Positions 45,206 to 55,051 of a DNA stretch of 64,000 bases are shown here, one piece after another. The notes beneath the pieces were generated by a model. The model saw only the letters and a list, made by a program, of their open reading frames with translations, had not been told where the DNA came from and made no database searches. The stretch is taken from contig JAIBAT010000116.1 in assembly GCA_019695055.1 (NCBI GenBank), positions 1 through 64,000 on the forward strand. The letters are read 5' to 3'. Positions within the stretch are counted from its first letter, which is position 1, and each line of letters starts with the position of its first letter. The translations under genes were made by a program, and so were the position numbers. Source of the stretch: Candidatus Sumerlaeaceae bacterium (GTDB taxonomy: Bacteria > Sumerlaeota > Sumerlaeia > Sumerlaeales > Sumerlaeaceae).

Positions 45206-47019
45206 GGAGCGCCTGAAGGACGTTGGCGGGCCACGGTGAATTTGATATTGCCTATGGTGTGGGTGCCGGTGGTGAGGTCTGATTCGGCGAGGTAGACTTC
45301 GCCGCTGCCTGAAAAACCGGCGAGGGCGGACGTGGGAGTGTAATTCTCAAGGCAGAAGCGCGAATTAGAGAGAGCGGCCCGCCCCTTAAAGCCCCCTTGA
45401 ACATAAACCATGGCGTAACTGGAGGAAGTGCATGTTATGGAACCGGTCAGGTCGCCGGTAACAACTACATTTGCGTACGAGTTGATTTGTACTTCTGCAG
45501 GCATGCGTCCGTCCACTATCAGCGTGGCATAGCTGTCGAGATTGACGCGTCCTCCAAAATCTCCCCTTGCGATAAGTAGCACATAGGTTTGGACGTTCAG
45601 GACACCCTGCCTTCCCATGCCATCGAGGCAGAGGAGGGTGGCGTAATCGTTTCCGATAAGCACTGACCAATCGATTCGGGGGCGATAAGCCACGAGGCCC
45701 TCGACTCTTGGCGACTTCAGGTCTGGACTGTCAGCCTGCAGTACTTTGAACTGAGAAGGACTCAGCGATTGTGGACCAGCAATGCCAATGGGCCCTAGAA
45801 TCCTGGGCCAGGTTCCCGGAGGAAAATCCCTCAGGCGTTTGGAATCGGGCATTTTGAAGGGGGTCCCGGGTTGGATAGAATCACGATTCAGGTCATAGGT
45901 TGCGGCAAGAATTCGTGCCCGCTCAAACAGCTGGGCCACTTCAGTGTCTGCCCCGCCAGAAACCACCGGGTACGTCTTCCCGCCACTGCCTGGTGCATGA
46001 ACAATGAGTTCACCGCCCTTCATGAAGAAGACAATTGCCACAACAACAGCAATGAGCAGGAGCGCGTGCCAAAACCATTTGGGAGAACGGCGGTGGGACG
46101 AAGGTGGGGGAGGAGTGTGGCGGATGCTCTCCACCTTGTCGCCGAGTTCGCTGACATGCTGGTAACGCATCTCGGGTTTGCGCTCGAGGGCACGAAGGAC
46201 CACGGCATCGAGGCGGACATCCACGGCCACCTGCTGGGATGGCGGTTTGTACACGCCGTGGGGCAATTCGCCTGTGAGGAGTTCGTAGAAAACGACGCCG
46301 AGGGCATAGACATCGGCGCGGTGGTCCACAGTGGCCGGGCTTTCGATCTGTTCAGGCGCCATATAGGCGGGAGTGCCTATCACCGTCACGGAACCGTGAG
46401 GCATACCCTGGGCGCCATTTCCGGGAAGGAGCTTCGCGAGGCCGAAGTCGGCGATCTTGATCTCGCCTTTGAGGTTTATCAGGATGTTTTCCGGTTTGAT
46501 GTCGCGGTGGACGATGCCCGCGTTGTGGGCGTATTGGAGGGCAGCGCAAACCTGTGGGACGAGGGCGAGGGCTTCCTTTGGGGAAACGCCGGTGCGTAAT
46601 ACCTGGCGGAGGTTGGTGCCTTCCACATATTCCATGACCATGAAGCACCGGGAGCCGGCGCGGCCGAATTCGTAGAGGGTGACGATGTTGGGATGATTCA
46701 GGCGGGCGAGGGTCTTGCCTTCGCGCTCGAACCGCTCCACGAAGCGGGATTGCTGGGAGAGGCCCTCGGTCATGATCTTGAGGGCGATGAGGCGGTCGAG
46801 GCGGCGGTCGCGGGCCTTGTACACGACGCCCATGCCACCGCGGCCCAGCAGCTCGATGATTTCAAAGTCGGGGAAGTCCCGAGTCAGAACCGCGGGATCC
46901 AACAGTGCGGGATCGGTGCCCGGTTCTTCGGGCCCCTGGCTATCGGGGGCCATTCCGGCGCGCAGTAGTGCCTCCGGGTTCAATCCGCCGGGGCTGTCGT
47001 GGTTCTGCTGGTTACTCAT
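45202..47019 (-). CDS. Transmembrane Ser/Thr protein kinase with beta-helix-like outer part
   Basis: Eukaryotic-type kinase of 605 aa. ATG 47019 follows GGGAGAAG. The kinase domain spans about 53-300 (glycine loop GRGGMGVVYKA, K81, HRDIKPEN with D173, DFG at 191-193, APEQ). A single membrane helix at about 317-334 leads to an outer domain of about 270 residues. Its last third is made of short, evenly spaced repeats (YVLLIARGDFGGRVNLDSYA, LIVDGRMPAEVQINSYANVV, VTGDLTGSITC), like the beta-helix of bactofilins. PASTA, NHL or WD sensors common in such kinases are absent. It overlaps the sigma-factor gene and lies 150 bases from the ELWxxDGT gene. Confidence 0.92.
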   Translation of the reverse strand: MSNQQNHDSPGGLNPEALLRAGMAPDSQGPEEPGTDPALLDPAVLTRDFPDFEIIELLGRGGMGVVYKARDRRLDRLIALKIMTEGLSQQSRFVERFEREGKTLARLNHPNIVTLYEFGRAGSRCFMVMEYVEGTNLRQVLRTGVSPKEALALVPQVCAALQYAHNAGIVHRDIKPENILINLKGEIKIADFGLAKLLPGNGAQGMPHGSVTVIGTPAYMAPEQIESPATVDHRADVYALGVVFYELLTGELPHGVYKPPSQQVAVDVRLDAVVLRALERKPEMRYQHVSELGDKVESIRHTPPPPSSHRRSPKWFWHALLLIAVVVAIVFFMKGGELIVHAPGSGGKTYPVVSGGADTEVAQLFERARILAATYDLNRDSIQPGTPFKMPDSKRLRDFPPGTWPRILGPIGIAGPQSLSPSQFKVLQADSPDLKSPRVEGLVAYRPRIDWSVLIGNDYATLLCLDGMGRQGVLNVQTYVLLIARGDFGGRVNLDSYATLIVDGRMPAEVQINSYANVVVTGDLTGSITCTSSSYAMVYVQGGFKGRAALSNSRFCLENYTPTSALAGFSGSGEVYLAESDLTTGTHTIGNIKFTVARQRPSGAP

Positions 47020-47169
47020 TGATCTTCTCCCTGCCATGGCCCTGCGCGGAGCGCAAGGTTCCGGATGATGGTTGTTCCATGGTTAAGAGAAGAATTGGAG
47101 GGGCAAAGGTTACACCTGCGATTATTTTGCCCTGGCCTATCGGTGCCTTTCCGTCAACCTTGCCAGCGG

Positions 47170-49860
47170 TTACTCTATCCCGAAATGGGACAAAGAAACG
47201 GGCAGGCTGACGGGATTAAGGCCGTACAATTCGTTCCCGACATAAAAGCCCGTCCCGGAGTAAACTTTGCCTGTGAGGAAGATGGTGCTCCCGATCTGCC
47301 TGATGTACTTTGGCTCGCCGCCAACGGAGCCGGTGTACATGTCTGAGAAGAGGCCTGTGCCGCCGGGGTTACCATTGGAGGCCCACAGTTCGCGGCCGTT
47401 GACACCGTCGTCGGCGCTGAATAGCAAGTGCCCGCCCCCGACGGCGAAATCGGCGGGGGTGGAACTGGCAGAGCCGGGGCGGCAATCGAGTACGAGTTGG
47501 GTGCCGGTGGAGGTGCCATCGGTGCGCCAGAGTTCGATGCCGTTGGTGCCGTCAGTGGCGGAAAAGTACACATATCCGTTGTAGGAAATGAAATTTGCGG
47601 GATTGGAGCTGCCTGACCCCGGATTGATATCGGCAACGCGGACGGTGCCTGTGGTGGTGCCGTCGGTCTTCCAGACCTCGCGGCCGTCTGCGTCCTCTGC
47701 CGCGAAATACATCACGGAGCCATCAACGTAATATCCGTCGGGGAATGTGCAGTCGCTGGATACCTCAACAGTGCCGGGTTCTGTGCCGTCCGAAGTCCAG
47801 AGGGTGTGATTGCCGGCATACGCGCGGAAAAAGAGGGTGCCGTTAAAGGAGGTCAGCTTGTTGGGACTTTGGGGATTGGCGCTGGGAGTAATGACAACTG
47901 TGCCGGAGGCAGTGCCATCGGTTTTCATGAGGAACCGATCGGCTTCGTCATCCTGGTAAACAAAGTAAAGTGTTCCATTAACGTTGGTGAACTGGTCCAT
48001 TTGTGAGTCGCCGGCTGGATTGTAATCCACTACAATTGTTGTGCCTTCATCGGTACCATCCGATTTCCAGAGCTCCCATCCGAAATCAGGGTGAAAAGCC
48101 CTGAAATAGAGGTTGCTGCCGGCCGCGACCAATGACTCCGGACTGCCGCTGTCGACTCCGGGAATGATGTCTCTTACCATTGTGGTTCCGTTGACGGTCC
48201 CATCGGTGGACATCAATTCGTTGCCGCTATTTTGGACGAGTCCCCTGAAGAATACCTTTCCGGCGAAGGGCGTGAGTTCGGCACCATCCGGGCCGATGGC
48301 AAATGTCCCAGTACTGGTGCCGTCGCTGACGGTGAGGGGAGTTTCGTCGGTATAGGTCTTAAATGCGTAGAAGATGGCCTTGCCGCCGAGTTCAACGAGG
48401 GATGAGAAGGTTGAGTCGTAGTTTCCCTGATTGATATCTGCGATGCGTGTGGTTCCGGCGCTGGTGCCGTCACTTTTCCAGGGTTCGCGGCCCACCTCAT
48501 CAAATCCCTGAAAGACCATGGAGCCGGGTGCAAAGGCTTCGGTTATGTAAGTCGGATAAATGGAATAGTTTCCTGGCTGGCGGTCGTAAACGACGGTGGT
48601 TCCACTGACGGTACCGTCGGTGCGCCAAAGCTCGTTTCCGTATGTGAAATACTCGTCGGGTTGGAAATAGACCTGGGATCCGATCGTCACCGGCTCGAAG
48701 AACGGCTCAGAGTCGTAACTACCGGAATTGATGTTCATGAGGAGGGATGTGCCACCTCCATCGCTTTTCCACAGTTCGCGGCCATTGGTGCCGTCGTCGG
48801 CCCAGAAAACCAGTTTGCCGCCCGCATTTGCCAGTCTCTTGGGGGTGGAGCTCGGGGTGCCACTGCGGATATCGGCGACAAGGGAAGTGGTGCCGGCCGT
48901 GCCATTGCTTTTCCAAAGCTCGCGTCCATTAGCGCTGTTCAGCGCGGAGAAGTAGAGTGTGCCGGCAACATCTGTAAGGTTTTCGGGGGTGGACGAGAAT
49001 GCGCCGCTGTATATGTCCGTTACGATCCCTGTTCCGCCGGCGGTGCCGTCGCTCTTGTATAGCTCGCGGCCCTGGGTGGTGTTCTGGGCAGTGAAGTAAA
49101 GGGTGCTGCCTGAACCACATAACAGAAGGGGAGAGCTGCCGTTGACACCCGGGTCCACGTCCTTCACCAAAATGGTTCCAGAATTGGTGCCGTCGGTGCG
49201 CCAGAGTTCCTGACCATTGGTTCCGTCGGTGGCACTGAAGTAGAGGTAGGAGCCAAAGGCGTACATCCTGTTCATGTTACTCCCGCTGCTGCCGGGTCGG
49301 ATATCCTTCACAACGGTTGTGCCGGCATCCGTGCCATCGGACATGAACAGTTCCTCCCCCGTGGAGGGGGTGGCGGCCCTGAAATAGATCTTGCCGTTGT
49401 ATGCGACCAAGAAATCGGGATAACTATTGGACGACCCTGGGTTGATATCCTTTACGGGAATGGTTCCTCCCGGTGTACCATCGGTTTGGTAGAGCTCCCA
49501 GCCGATTCCCGACACGGCGGACCAACCGGAAAAGTATACGCGGCCATTCAGGACTGTGAGGTTTGAGATAACTGAGTTGTCCGGCCCGGGGGTTAGATCG
49601 CAGACCAATTCCGTGCCGGCTTCCGTGCCGTCGGTCTTCCACAATTCGGTGCCATATACGGGGGTGGTCGCCTTGAAGAAGACAAGTGTGCCGCTGCTGA
49701 CAAAACCTGTGGGGTCGGAATCGCGGGCATGGCCGTCTGCGACGTCCTTGATTAGGTATGGGGTGGGATTTGCGTGGACCGTTGTCGCAGGGATTGTGGC
49801 GATAGCGATTTGCAGGAATGCGAGCAGAGTGCAGAATAGGCGTGCAGGAACAGCAAACAT
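47170..49860 (-). CDS. Secreted ELWxxDGT-repeat protein
   Basis: Exported protein of 896 aa. Two adjacent ATGs (49863, 49860) follow GGAGG; 49860 has the better spacing. A signal peptide ends in VHA. The rest is an array of about 17 units of roughly 48-50 aa, each with a version of ELWxxDGTxxGT (for example ELWKTDGTEAGT, ELFMSDGTDAGT, ELWRTDGTVSGT), which should form one or two beta-propellers. The protein ends LSHFGIE; no sorting signal is evident. The family is exported and of unknown function. It is followed on the same strand by the kinase gene, which may be co-regulated. Confidence 0.92.
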   Translation of the reverse strand: MFAVPARLFCTLLAFLQIAIATIPATTVHANPTPYLIKDVADGHARDSDPTGFVSSGTLVFFKATTPVYGTELWKTDGTEAGTELVCDLTPGPDNSVISNLTVLNGRVYFSGWSAVSGIGWELYQTDGTPGGTIPVKDINPGSSNSYPDFLVAYNGKIYFRAATPSTGEELFMSDGTDAGTTVVKDIRPGSSGSNMNRMYAFGSYLYFSATDGTNGQELWRTDGTNSGTILVKDVDPGVNGSSPLLLCGSGSTLYFTAQNTTQGRELYKSDGTAGGTGIVTDIYSGAFSSTPENLTDVAGTLYFSALNSANGRELWKSNGTAGTTSLVADIRSGTPSSTPKRLANAGGKLVFWADDGTNGRELWKSDGGGTSLLMNINSGSYDSEPFFEPVTIGSQVYFQPDEYFTYGNELWRTDGTVSGTTVVYDRQPGNYSIYPTYITEAFAPGSMVFQGFDEVGREPWKSDGTSAGTTRIADINQGNYDSTFSSLVELGGKAIFYAFKTYTDETPLTVSDGTSTGTFAIGPDGAELTPFAGKVFFRGLVQNSGNELMSTDGTVNGTTMVRDIIPGVDSGSPESLVAAGSNLYFRAFHPDFGWELWKSDGTDEGTTIVVDYNPAGDSQMDQFTNVNGTLYFVYQDDEADRFLMKTDGTASGTVVITPSANPQSPNKLTSFNGTLFFRAYAGNHTLWTSDGTEPGTVEVSSDCTFPDGYYVDGSVMYFAAEDADGREVWKTDGTTTGTVRVADINPGSGSSNPANFISYNGYVYFSATDGTNGIELWRTDGTSTGTQLVLDCRPGSASSTPADFAVGGGHLLFSADDGVNGRELWASNGNPGGTGLFSDMYTGSVGGEPKYIRQIGSTIFLTGKVYSGTGFYVGNELYGLNPVSLPVSLSHFGIE

Positions 49861-50254
49861 CATGGTCCTCCATGGGCGGGGCATGGGTGAGAGGAGTAAA
49901 ACGTGAAGTTTATTCCCCGAAAATCAGGTGAACGGTGGCAGTGTGGGGGATGGAATTCCAGAAGAAAATGTGTGAAATCGTTCGGATTAATTGCATTGGA
50001 AGCAGAGAGAATGATGGGGTGGCTGGGGTACACTATGTTGTCATTGCATGCCCCCGTTTTTGGGCGGTATGGGAATATCGATGGGCTGTTAGCTCAAGGG
50101 CTTCCCTGGCGGGTGCGGCAGGTACCAGATATTGTACCCTGGTGGGTGAGGTAATGGGTGGAGTTTGCAAACTCATACAACTGTGGGGCGATTTTAACGT
50201 CAAATTATCATGCAGGGTTTTAGGGGGATGTGCGTCTAGTAGTCCGTCACTGAA
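49861..50254. other. Divergent gap with a dyad
   Basis: This 394-base stretch separates the ELWxxDGT gene and the membrane ECF gene, which point away from each other, so it should hold both promoters. GGTAC (50121-50125) and GTACC (50134-50138) form a small dyad with an 8-base spacer. No gene, tandem repeat or recognisable -35/-10 pair was seen. Confidence 0.5.
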
Positions 50255-51871
50255 ATGAAAATCGAAGACCAAAGCTGCGTCGAAATGGCGGGAACGGGGG
50301 AGAAGCAGGGACCCGAGGATGGTGAGCTTGTGCGTGCCGCGCGTGCCGGGGATATGGGGGCGTTTGAGGCACTGGTGGAGCGATACTTCGGGATGGTATT
50401 TGCCTTGTCGCTTGCGCGCATGGGGACGTATGAGGCGGCGGAAGACCTGACGCAGGAGGTGTTCCTGCGGATTTACCTGAATCTTGGAAAGCTGGATCAC
50501 CCGGAGTACTTTGCGACGTGGCTGACGCGGGTGACACGGAATCTTGCGACTGACTGGCTGCGCCGGGGTGCACGGGCCACGCGGCTGGTTCCGATGGTGG
50601 CGCTGGAGGAATCGGAAATGCAAATCCCTGATACCCGCGAGACGGGGCCGGACGGCAGGGCGGTGGAGCGCGAGCAAAGGGAGCTGGTGCAGCGCGAGCT
50701 GGCGCGTCTGCCTGTGGAAGTACGCGAGATGTTACTGCTGCATTATGTTGAGGATTTCAGCATGGAGGAAATCGGGCGGCGACTGGAGAAGCATCCAACA
50801 ACGGTTGGGCGCCAGATGAAGAAGGCCGTATCGGCGCTGCGTGGTTCGCTTGGACCGATCATGGGGGAGGCGCGTTTTGCCCTGCGTGCGCCGAAATCGG
50901 TGGCTGCCCGTTCGGTGGCGGTTATTGCCGCGGCGGCGGCCATGTCCGCGGCTTCCAAGGCAGCGCTGGCGGCAGCGGGAGGGACGTTATCGGTTTCCTC
51001 GGTGTCGGGGGGCAAGGCCGGGGCGTTTGCGGCAGTCACTGGATTCATGGGTCTAACCAAACAACTAATGGCGGCTGCGGCCGTGGGAGGACAAGCAATG
51101 GGAATGGCAAAAGGAGTCGTCGCTGCTGTGGCGGCTGTAGCTGTGCTGGGCGGTGGAGTGGCCTACTATCAATCGGAACATGCTGGATCGGGGGGAAATG
51201 GTGGTTCATCAATGGCTGGTGGCAAGTTGTCGGTATCCGCTCCACCTGCGTTCTTTAAGTCGGGTGGCGCCATTGAGGGGAACTGGATAGGAAACCTCGA
51301 TGCCGGCAAGCAGGGTGTTCTGCGGATTGTGTTCCGGATCCAGCGGGAACAGGACAAGAGTTTCTCCGCGAGCATGGACAGCCCTGATCAGGGAATTTCC
51401 GGATTGCCGGTCACGGAATTCAGAATTGACGGGGACGCCGTTTCCTTTGGCGTCAGCGCAGTGAAGGGTAGTTACGAAGGAAAGCGCACGGGGGATTCCG
51501 AGATTTCCGGGACTTGGAAACAACCGGGATTTGAGCGGGCCATGAAACTGATACGGACAATGGAGGTGCCCGCTGTAAAAACGCCGACACCGAGGACCGA
51601 GATCACGGTGGACCCGTCGACGTTTGACCAGTACGTGGGGCAGTACGCCATCACCCCGAAGTTTTCGATTACGATTACCCGGGAAGGTGATGGCCTATAC
51701 GCGCAGGCGACCGGGCAGCAACGGATGCAGATCTTCCCTGAGGCGGAGAACAAGTTCTTCTGGAAGGTTGTGGACGCACAGCTTACGTTCGAGAAGGAAC
51801 CTGGCGGGGGAGTGAACAAGGTTGTGCTGCACCAGAACAACATGGATCTTACGGGTACGCGTATTAAGTAG
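50255..51871 (+). CDS. ECF sigma factor fused to a membrane anchor and outer domain
   Basis: Fusion protein of 538 aa. Sigma region 2 is at about 30-100 (GAFEALVERYFGMVFALSLA, YEAAEDLTQEVFLRIYLNL) and region 4 at about 140-200 (LPVEVREMLLLHYVEDFSME, EEIGRRLEKHPTTVGRQMKK). An Ala-rich linker leads to a membrane helix (about 287-305). The outer part has a lipocalin-like stretch at about 340-435 (GVLRIVFRIQREQDKSFSAS, MDSPDQGISGLPVTEFRIDG) and a DUF3471-like domain at about 445-538 (FDQYVGQYAITPKFSITITR). Both are usually found next to periplasmic beta-lactamase-like hydrolases. A sigma factor tethered to the membrane with its own sensor is the likely reading. Start ATG 50255; no anti-sigma gene follows. 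Confidence 0.9.
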   Translation: MKIEDQSCVEMAGTGEKQGPEDGELVRAARAGDMGAFEALVERYFGMVFALSLARMGTYEAAEDLTQEVFLRIYLNLGKLDHPEYFATWLTRVTRNLATDWLRRGARATRLVPMVALEESEMQIPDTRETGPDGRAVEREQRELVQRELARLPVEVREMLLLHYVEDFSMEEIGRRLEKHPTTVGRQMKKAVSALRGSLGPIMGEARFALRAPKSVAARSVAVIAAAAAMSAASKAALAAAGGTLSVSSVSGGKAGAFAAVTGFMGLTKQLMAAAAVGGQAMGMAKGVVAAVAAVAVLGGGVAYYQSEHAGSGGNGGSSMAGGKLSVSAPPAFFKSGGAIEGNWIGNLDAGKQGVLRIVFRIQREQDKSFSASMDSPDQGISGLPVTEFRIDGDAVSFGVSAVKGSYEGKRTGDSEISGTWKQPGFERAMKLIRTMEVPAVKTPTPRTEITVDPSTFDQYVGQYAITPKFSITITREGDGLYAQATGQQRMQIFPEAENKFFWKVVDAQLTFEKEPGGGVNKVVLHQNNMDLTGTRIK

Positions 51872-52499
51872 ATCCGAATGGTTTTCGTACTCAGGCAGTT
51901 GGGATTTTGCACTGCAAGCCCGTTTGCCCCCCACGGGGCGCATCGTTTGTGGTTTTGCGGCAACAAAGTGTGGCATCAATGTCACGTTTTCGCGCCTTGA
52001 GGCACAGGGATTTGGGTATAGTAGGGCATTGCGTATGCCGCAAATCCATGCTCTCATGGTTCTTTTAATTCCTGCAAATTCAGCATTCCGCGAATGAAAA
52101 TTCCAGTAATAATATGGCATTATTTCATCTCGCACTTTCTCTCATTCGAGATGGTTCGGCGTTTGCGATAGGTAATGGCGTCGGATGTCGAGGTGCCGAG
52201 GTCCGACAGTCTGGCGGGGCGGATTCCGGGGGGAGGCCGCTCAGTCAGGGTTCCAAAGGGGGAAGTAAAGCTTGGGCTCGGTCCCAGGGCGCTGCGGAAG
52301 GATGGCTTGGGGGAGACTACCAGTCGCGGCACCCGGACCGGGCCTTAAGTGTTTCAAGGACAAGTTTTTGGCGCGCGGCCCGCTTCCATTTTATAGGCCC
52401 CATCTATTTTTCCATAACTTGTGGCAGGGCGCCATCGGTTCAAACCGGTGGCGTTTGCCGTTAACGGGGTGAGGGCAACTTCAGCTCTCGGAATTCGCT
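51872..52499. other. Non-coding gap between two convergent transcripts
   Basis: About 630 bases without a credible gene; the short frames lack coding features. It is AT-richer than the flanks around 52070-52160. Small inverted repeats are AATAAT/ATTATT (52108-52124), CATCTCG/CGAGATG (52126-52153) and CGCCATCGGT/ACCGGTGGCG (52430-52453), the last a stable hairpin 46 bases past the end of the hydrogenase operon. A GCCCC/GGGGC hairpin at 51926-51939 follows the sigma-factor gene. These may terminate the two convergent transcripts; none has a proper T-run. Confidence 0.5.
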
Positions 52500-52967
52500 T
52501 CAGGAAACGGTGGCCAGTTCAGCAAGGCACTGCTTTATGACGTCATCTACAGCGTAAGAAACCACCTCGGAAAGTCCCACCCCGGGATCGAAATCGGCGC
52601 CTTCAATTCCGTAAACCACCAGCACGCGCGGCAGCGACCCCAGTGCACGCGTCAGCTCAATGGCCTCTGCCAGGCTGAAATCATGGGTGGAGTAGTGAAA
52701 GAACTTTGTCGGAACTGGCTCCTTGTGGGAGTCGATTCGATAAATGGTTCCGGGCGCGGCGCCGGAGCTGACTGCGTCAAACAGATAGACCGCGTTGTGC
52801 TCCGATAGCAACTCCACCAACTCGGCACCTTCGCCGCTGGCTTCCTGCACCTCAGCTTGCGGCACCAGTGGGCGAAGCTTGCGCACAATTTCCAAGCCCA
52901 CCCCATCGTCGCGTCGGAATTCGTTTCCGATCCCGACGATCAGCGGCATGCCGGATTCGTAATCCAC
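52500..52967 (-). CDS. [NiFe]-hydrogenase maturation protease (group 3b operon)
   Basis: Endopeptidase of 155 aa of the HycI/HoxW family, which cuts the C-terminal tail off the large subunit once nickel is in place. Conserved parts: IVGIGNEFRRDDGVGLEIVR, in which the Glu and Asp bind the nickel-site metal, and later LFDAVSSGAAPGTIY and STHDFSLAEAI with a metal-binding His. It begins at GTG 52967 directly after the hydA stop; Met7 (52949) is an alternative. It is the last gene of the leftward operon and presumably processes HydA, whose C-terminal motif reads DPCISCATH. Confidence 0.9.
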   Translation of the reverse strand: MDYESGMPLIVGIGNEFRRDDGVGLEIVRKLRPLVPQAEVQEASGEGAELVELLSEHNAVYLFDAVSSGAAPGTIYRIDSHKEPVPTKFFHYSTHDFSLAEAIELTRALGSLPRVLVVYGIEGADFDPGVGLSEVVSYAVDDVIKQCLAELATVS

Positions 52968-54278
52968 CTAATCCCGTTCCACGGTAAGTTTCAGGAAATG
53001 AGTGGCGCAGGAGATACATGGATCATAGTTGCGAATCGCCTGCTCACAGCGGAGGGACAGTTTCTCTGTGGGCAGGTCCAGATTTTCCGCCACGAAGTTC
53101 CTCAGGTCATTTTCGATGATCTTCTGGTTCTGGGAAGTCGGCGGAATGATGGTCGCGTCCAGAATCACGCCGTGGTTGTCCAGCCGGTAACGGTGATAAA
53201 GAATTCCGCGAGGCGCTTCGGTGCAACCGTACCCGACGGCGGTACGTGGACGGATTTCCACATGGGGTGCCGGTGGCATCTCGTAATTGGTGATGATGCG
53301 CAGGGCCTCTTCACAGGCCCACAGTGTTTCCACGCCCCTTACAATGATGCTCTTGAAGGGGTTGCGACAGGATTCGCCAAGCCCTGCCTCTTTGGCAGCT
53401 TGCTGTGCCATGGGGGACAGGCGGTTGAAGTTCAGGTTGTAGCGCGCAAGTGGCCCGACAAAGTAGGCGCCATGCCCCTTGATATACGAATGAAGGGCAT
53501 TGGAGTGCTCCACGTGCTCCTCTGCAAAGTGGGCGTCGTATTCTCGTGCCGGAATGTCGATCCCTCGACTCGACACGATCTGGCCTTCATTGAAAGGATA
53601 CTCGTCGGGGTGCCTTAGCGCCACGAATTCATAGTCCTGTTCAAAGTCCGGAAATGTCAGCCCGGCTGCCACCTTTATCAATTGAAGGGATGCGTCCTGA
53701 GCCCACTTGAGTTTCTCGACAAGGGGCTCCAATTCCGCTTTCGTTGGAACACGATAGAAGCCGCCGACCCTCACATTGATTGGGTGAATCTCGCGCCCGC
53801 CCAGCAGGTTTACGATGGAGTTGCCTGTCTTCTTGAGCTGAAGGGCCAGCTTCACCAAGTCCGGATGGTCCCTGGCCATTTGGATGGCATCTGGGTATCC
53901 GAGAAAATCCGGCGCGTTGAGCATGGCGATGTGGAGCACGTGACTCTCTATCCATTCGCCGCAATACAGTAGCCGGCGCAGCTCCCGCAGCTGGCCCTGA
54001 ACAAGGACGCCGAAGGCGTTCTCCATGGCGTGGCACGCGCTCATCTGGTAGGCCACCGGGCATATGCCGCAAATGCGCGCCGTCAGGTCGGGCGCCTCAC
54101 TGTAGCGGCGCCCCCTCAGGAAGGCTTCAAAGAAGCGTGGCGGCTCGAAGATTCGTAGCTTCACATCAGCCACCTTGCCGCTTTTCACACGGACGTACAT
54201 GGCCCCCTCGCCCTCCACACGAGCCAGGTAGTTGATTTTCAATATTTCCGACCGGCCGATTGGCTTTTTACTTTTCAT
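52968..54278 (-). CDS. hydA: [NiFe]-hydrogenase group 3b large subunit
   Basis: Catalytic subunit (436 aa) of a cytoplasmic bidirectional hydrogenase. The nickel-iron site is complete: the L1 motif [20 protein letters not shown] and the L2 motif [10 protein letters not shown] near the C-terminus. [20 protein letters not shown] is also typical of group 3b and related enzymes. ATG 54278 is preferred over GTG 54287; both overlap the end of hydD (54268). The C-terminus carries ten residues after the L2 histidine, the part removed by the protease encoded downstream. Order hydB-G-D-A matches the NADP-linked sulfhydrogenases of Pyrococcus and bacteria. Confidence 0.96.
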   Translation of the reverse strand: MKSKKPIGRSEILKINYLARVEGEGAMYVRVKSGKVADVKLRIFEPPRFFEAFLRGRRYSEAPDLTARICGICPVAYQMSACHAMENAFGVLVQGQLRELRRLLYCGEWIESHVLHIAMLNAPDFLGYPDAIQMARDHPDLVKLALQLKKTGNSIVNLLGGREIHPINVRVGGFYRVPTKAELEPLVEKLKWAQDASLQLIKVAAGLTFPDFEQDYEFVALRHPDEYPFNEGQIVSSRGIDIPAREYDAHFAEEHVEHSNALHSYIKGHGAYFVGPLARYNLNFNRLSPMAQQAAKEAGLGESCRNPFKSIIVRGVETLWACEEALRIITNYEMPPAPHVEIRPRTAVGYGCTEAPRGILYHRYRLDNHGVILDATIIPPTSQNQKIIENDLRNFVAENLDLPTEKLSLRCEQAIRNYDPCISCATHFLKLTVERD

Positions 54279-55050
54279 GGGCTTCACTCTGCTTTCGGAA
54301 CTGGTCCGCGTAGGCGTTAAAGGTGCGGTAGGCTCGCATCACGTCCTGTCGGTGAACCTTCAGCTTGCCCACCCACCACGCGCTTAGAGAATCGGGATTG
54401 GCCGATTCCATCGGCCCATAGCAGCCAAAGCACCCGCGGTTGTATGCCGGGCACAAGGCGTTGCAACCCGCGTGGGTTACCGGGCCCATGCAGGGAATTC
54501 CCTGTGAAACTGCAATGCAGGGTAGGCCGCGTTGCTTGCATTCAATGCAGACTGCATGGGGGGGAATATTAGGTTTGCGACCTGTCACGGTGGCACTGAT
54601 GATTTCCACCAACTGGTTCTTGTTTATGGGGCAGCCGTGCAATTCGTAGTCCACGAATACGTGGTCGTTAATGGGAGTCGATTTGCGCAGTGTCTGGATA
54701 TATTCAGGCGTTGCATAGACAATGGAGGTGTAGGCCTTCACATCCGCGAAATTGCGCAATGCCTGGATTCCCCCTGCAGTGGCGCAGGCTCCGATCGTTA
54801 TCAATAGTCCCGACACCCGACGCACCTGCTGGATCCTTTCGGCGTCGTGGGGAGTGGTAATGGAGCCCTCGACGAGCGAGATGTCATAGGGCCCCTTCCC
54901 CATGGCACTCGATGCCTCGGGGAAGTAGGCTATGTCCACGGCTCCCGCCACGGCCAGCAGTTCATCCTCACAATCCAGCAGGCTGAGCTGGCATCCGTCG
55001 CAGGAGGCAAATTTCCAGACGGCCACACGGGGTTTGTTGCCCTTTTTCAT
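54268..55050 (-). CDS. hydD: [NiFe]-hydrogenase group 3b small subunit
   Basis: Iron-sulfur subunit of 260 aa that carries electrons from the nickel site. The proximal cluster ligands are in [26 protein letters not shown] and [10 protein letters not shown]; further cysteines in [12 protein letters not shown] and [19 protein letters not shown] would bind two more [4Fe-4S] clusters, as in group 3b. ATG 55050 starts [20 protein letters not shown] one base after the hydG stop. The frame stays open upstream inside hydG, but that extension has no family match. Confidence 0.96.
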   Translation of the reverse strand: MKKGNKPRVAVWKFASCDGCQLSLLDCEDELLAVAGAVDIAYFPEASSAMGKGPYDISLVEGSITTPHDAERIQQVRRVSGLLITIGACATAGGIQALRNFADVKAYTSIVYATPEYIQTLRKSTPINDHVFVDYELHGCPINKNQLVEIISATVTGRKPNIPPHAVCIECKQRGLPCIAVSQGIPCMGPVTHAGCNALCPAYNRGCFGCYGPMESANPDSLSAWWVGKLKVHRQDVMRAYRTFNAYADQFRKQSEAHEK

Positions 55051-55051
55051 C

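Noticed and set aside
52420-52460. tRNA-like stretch with GGTTCAAACC
   Set aside because: The bases are part of a near-perfect hairpin; no acceptor stem, D-arm or anticodon arm can be drawn around it.
52114-52464. 116-codon frame in the gap before the hydrogenase operon
   Set aside because: Low-complexity Gly/Ser/Arg translation, no ribosome-binding site, and it crosses the AT-rich inverted repeats.
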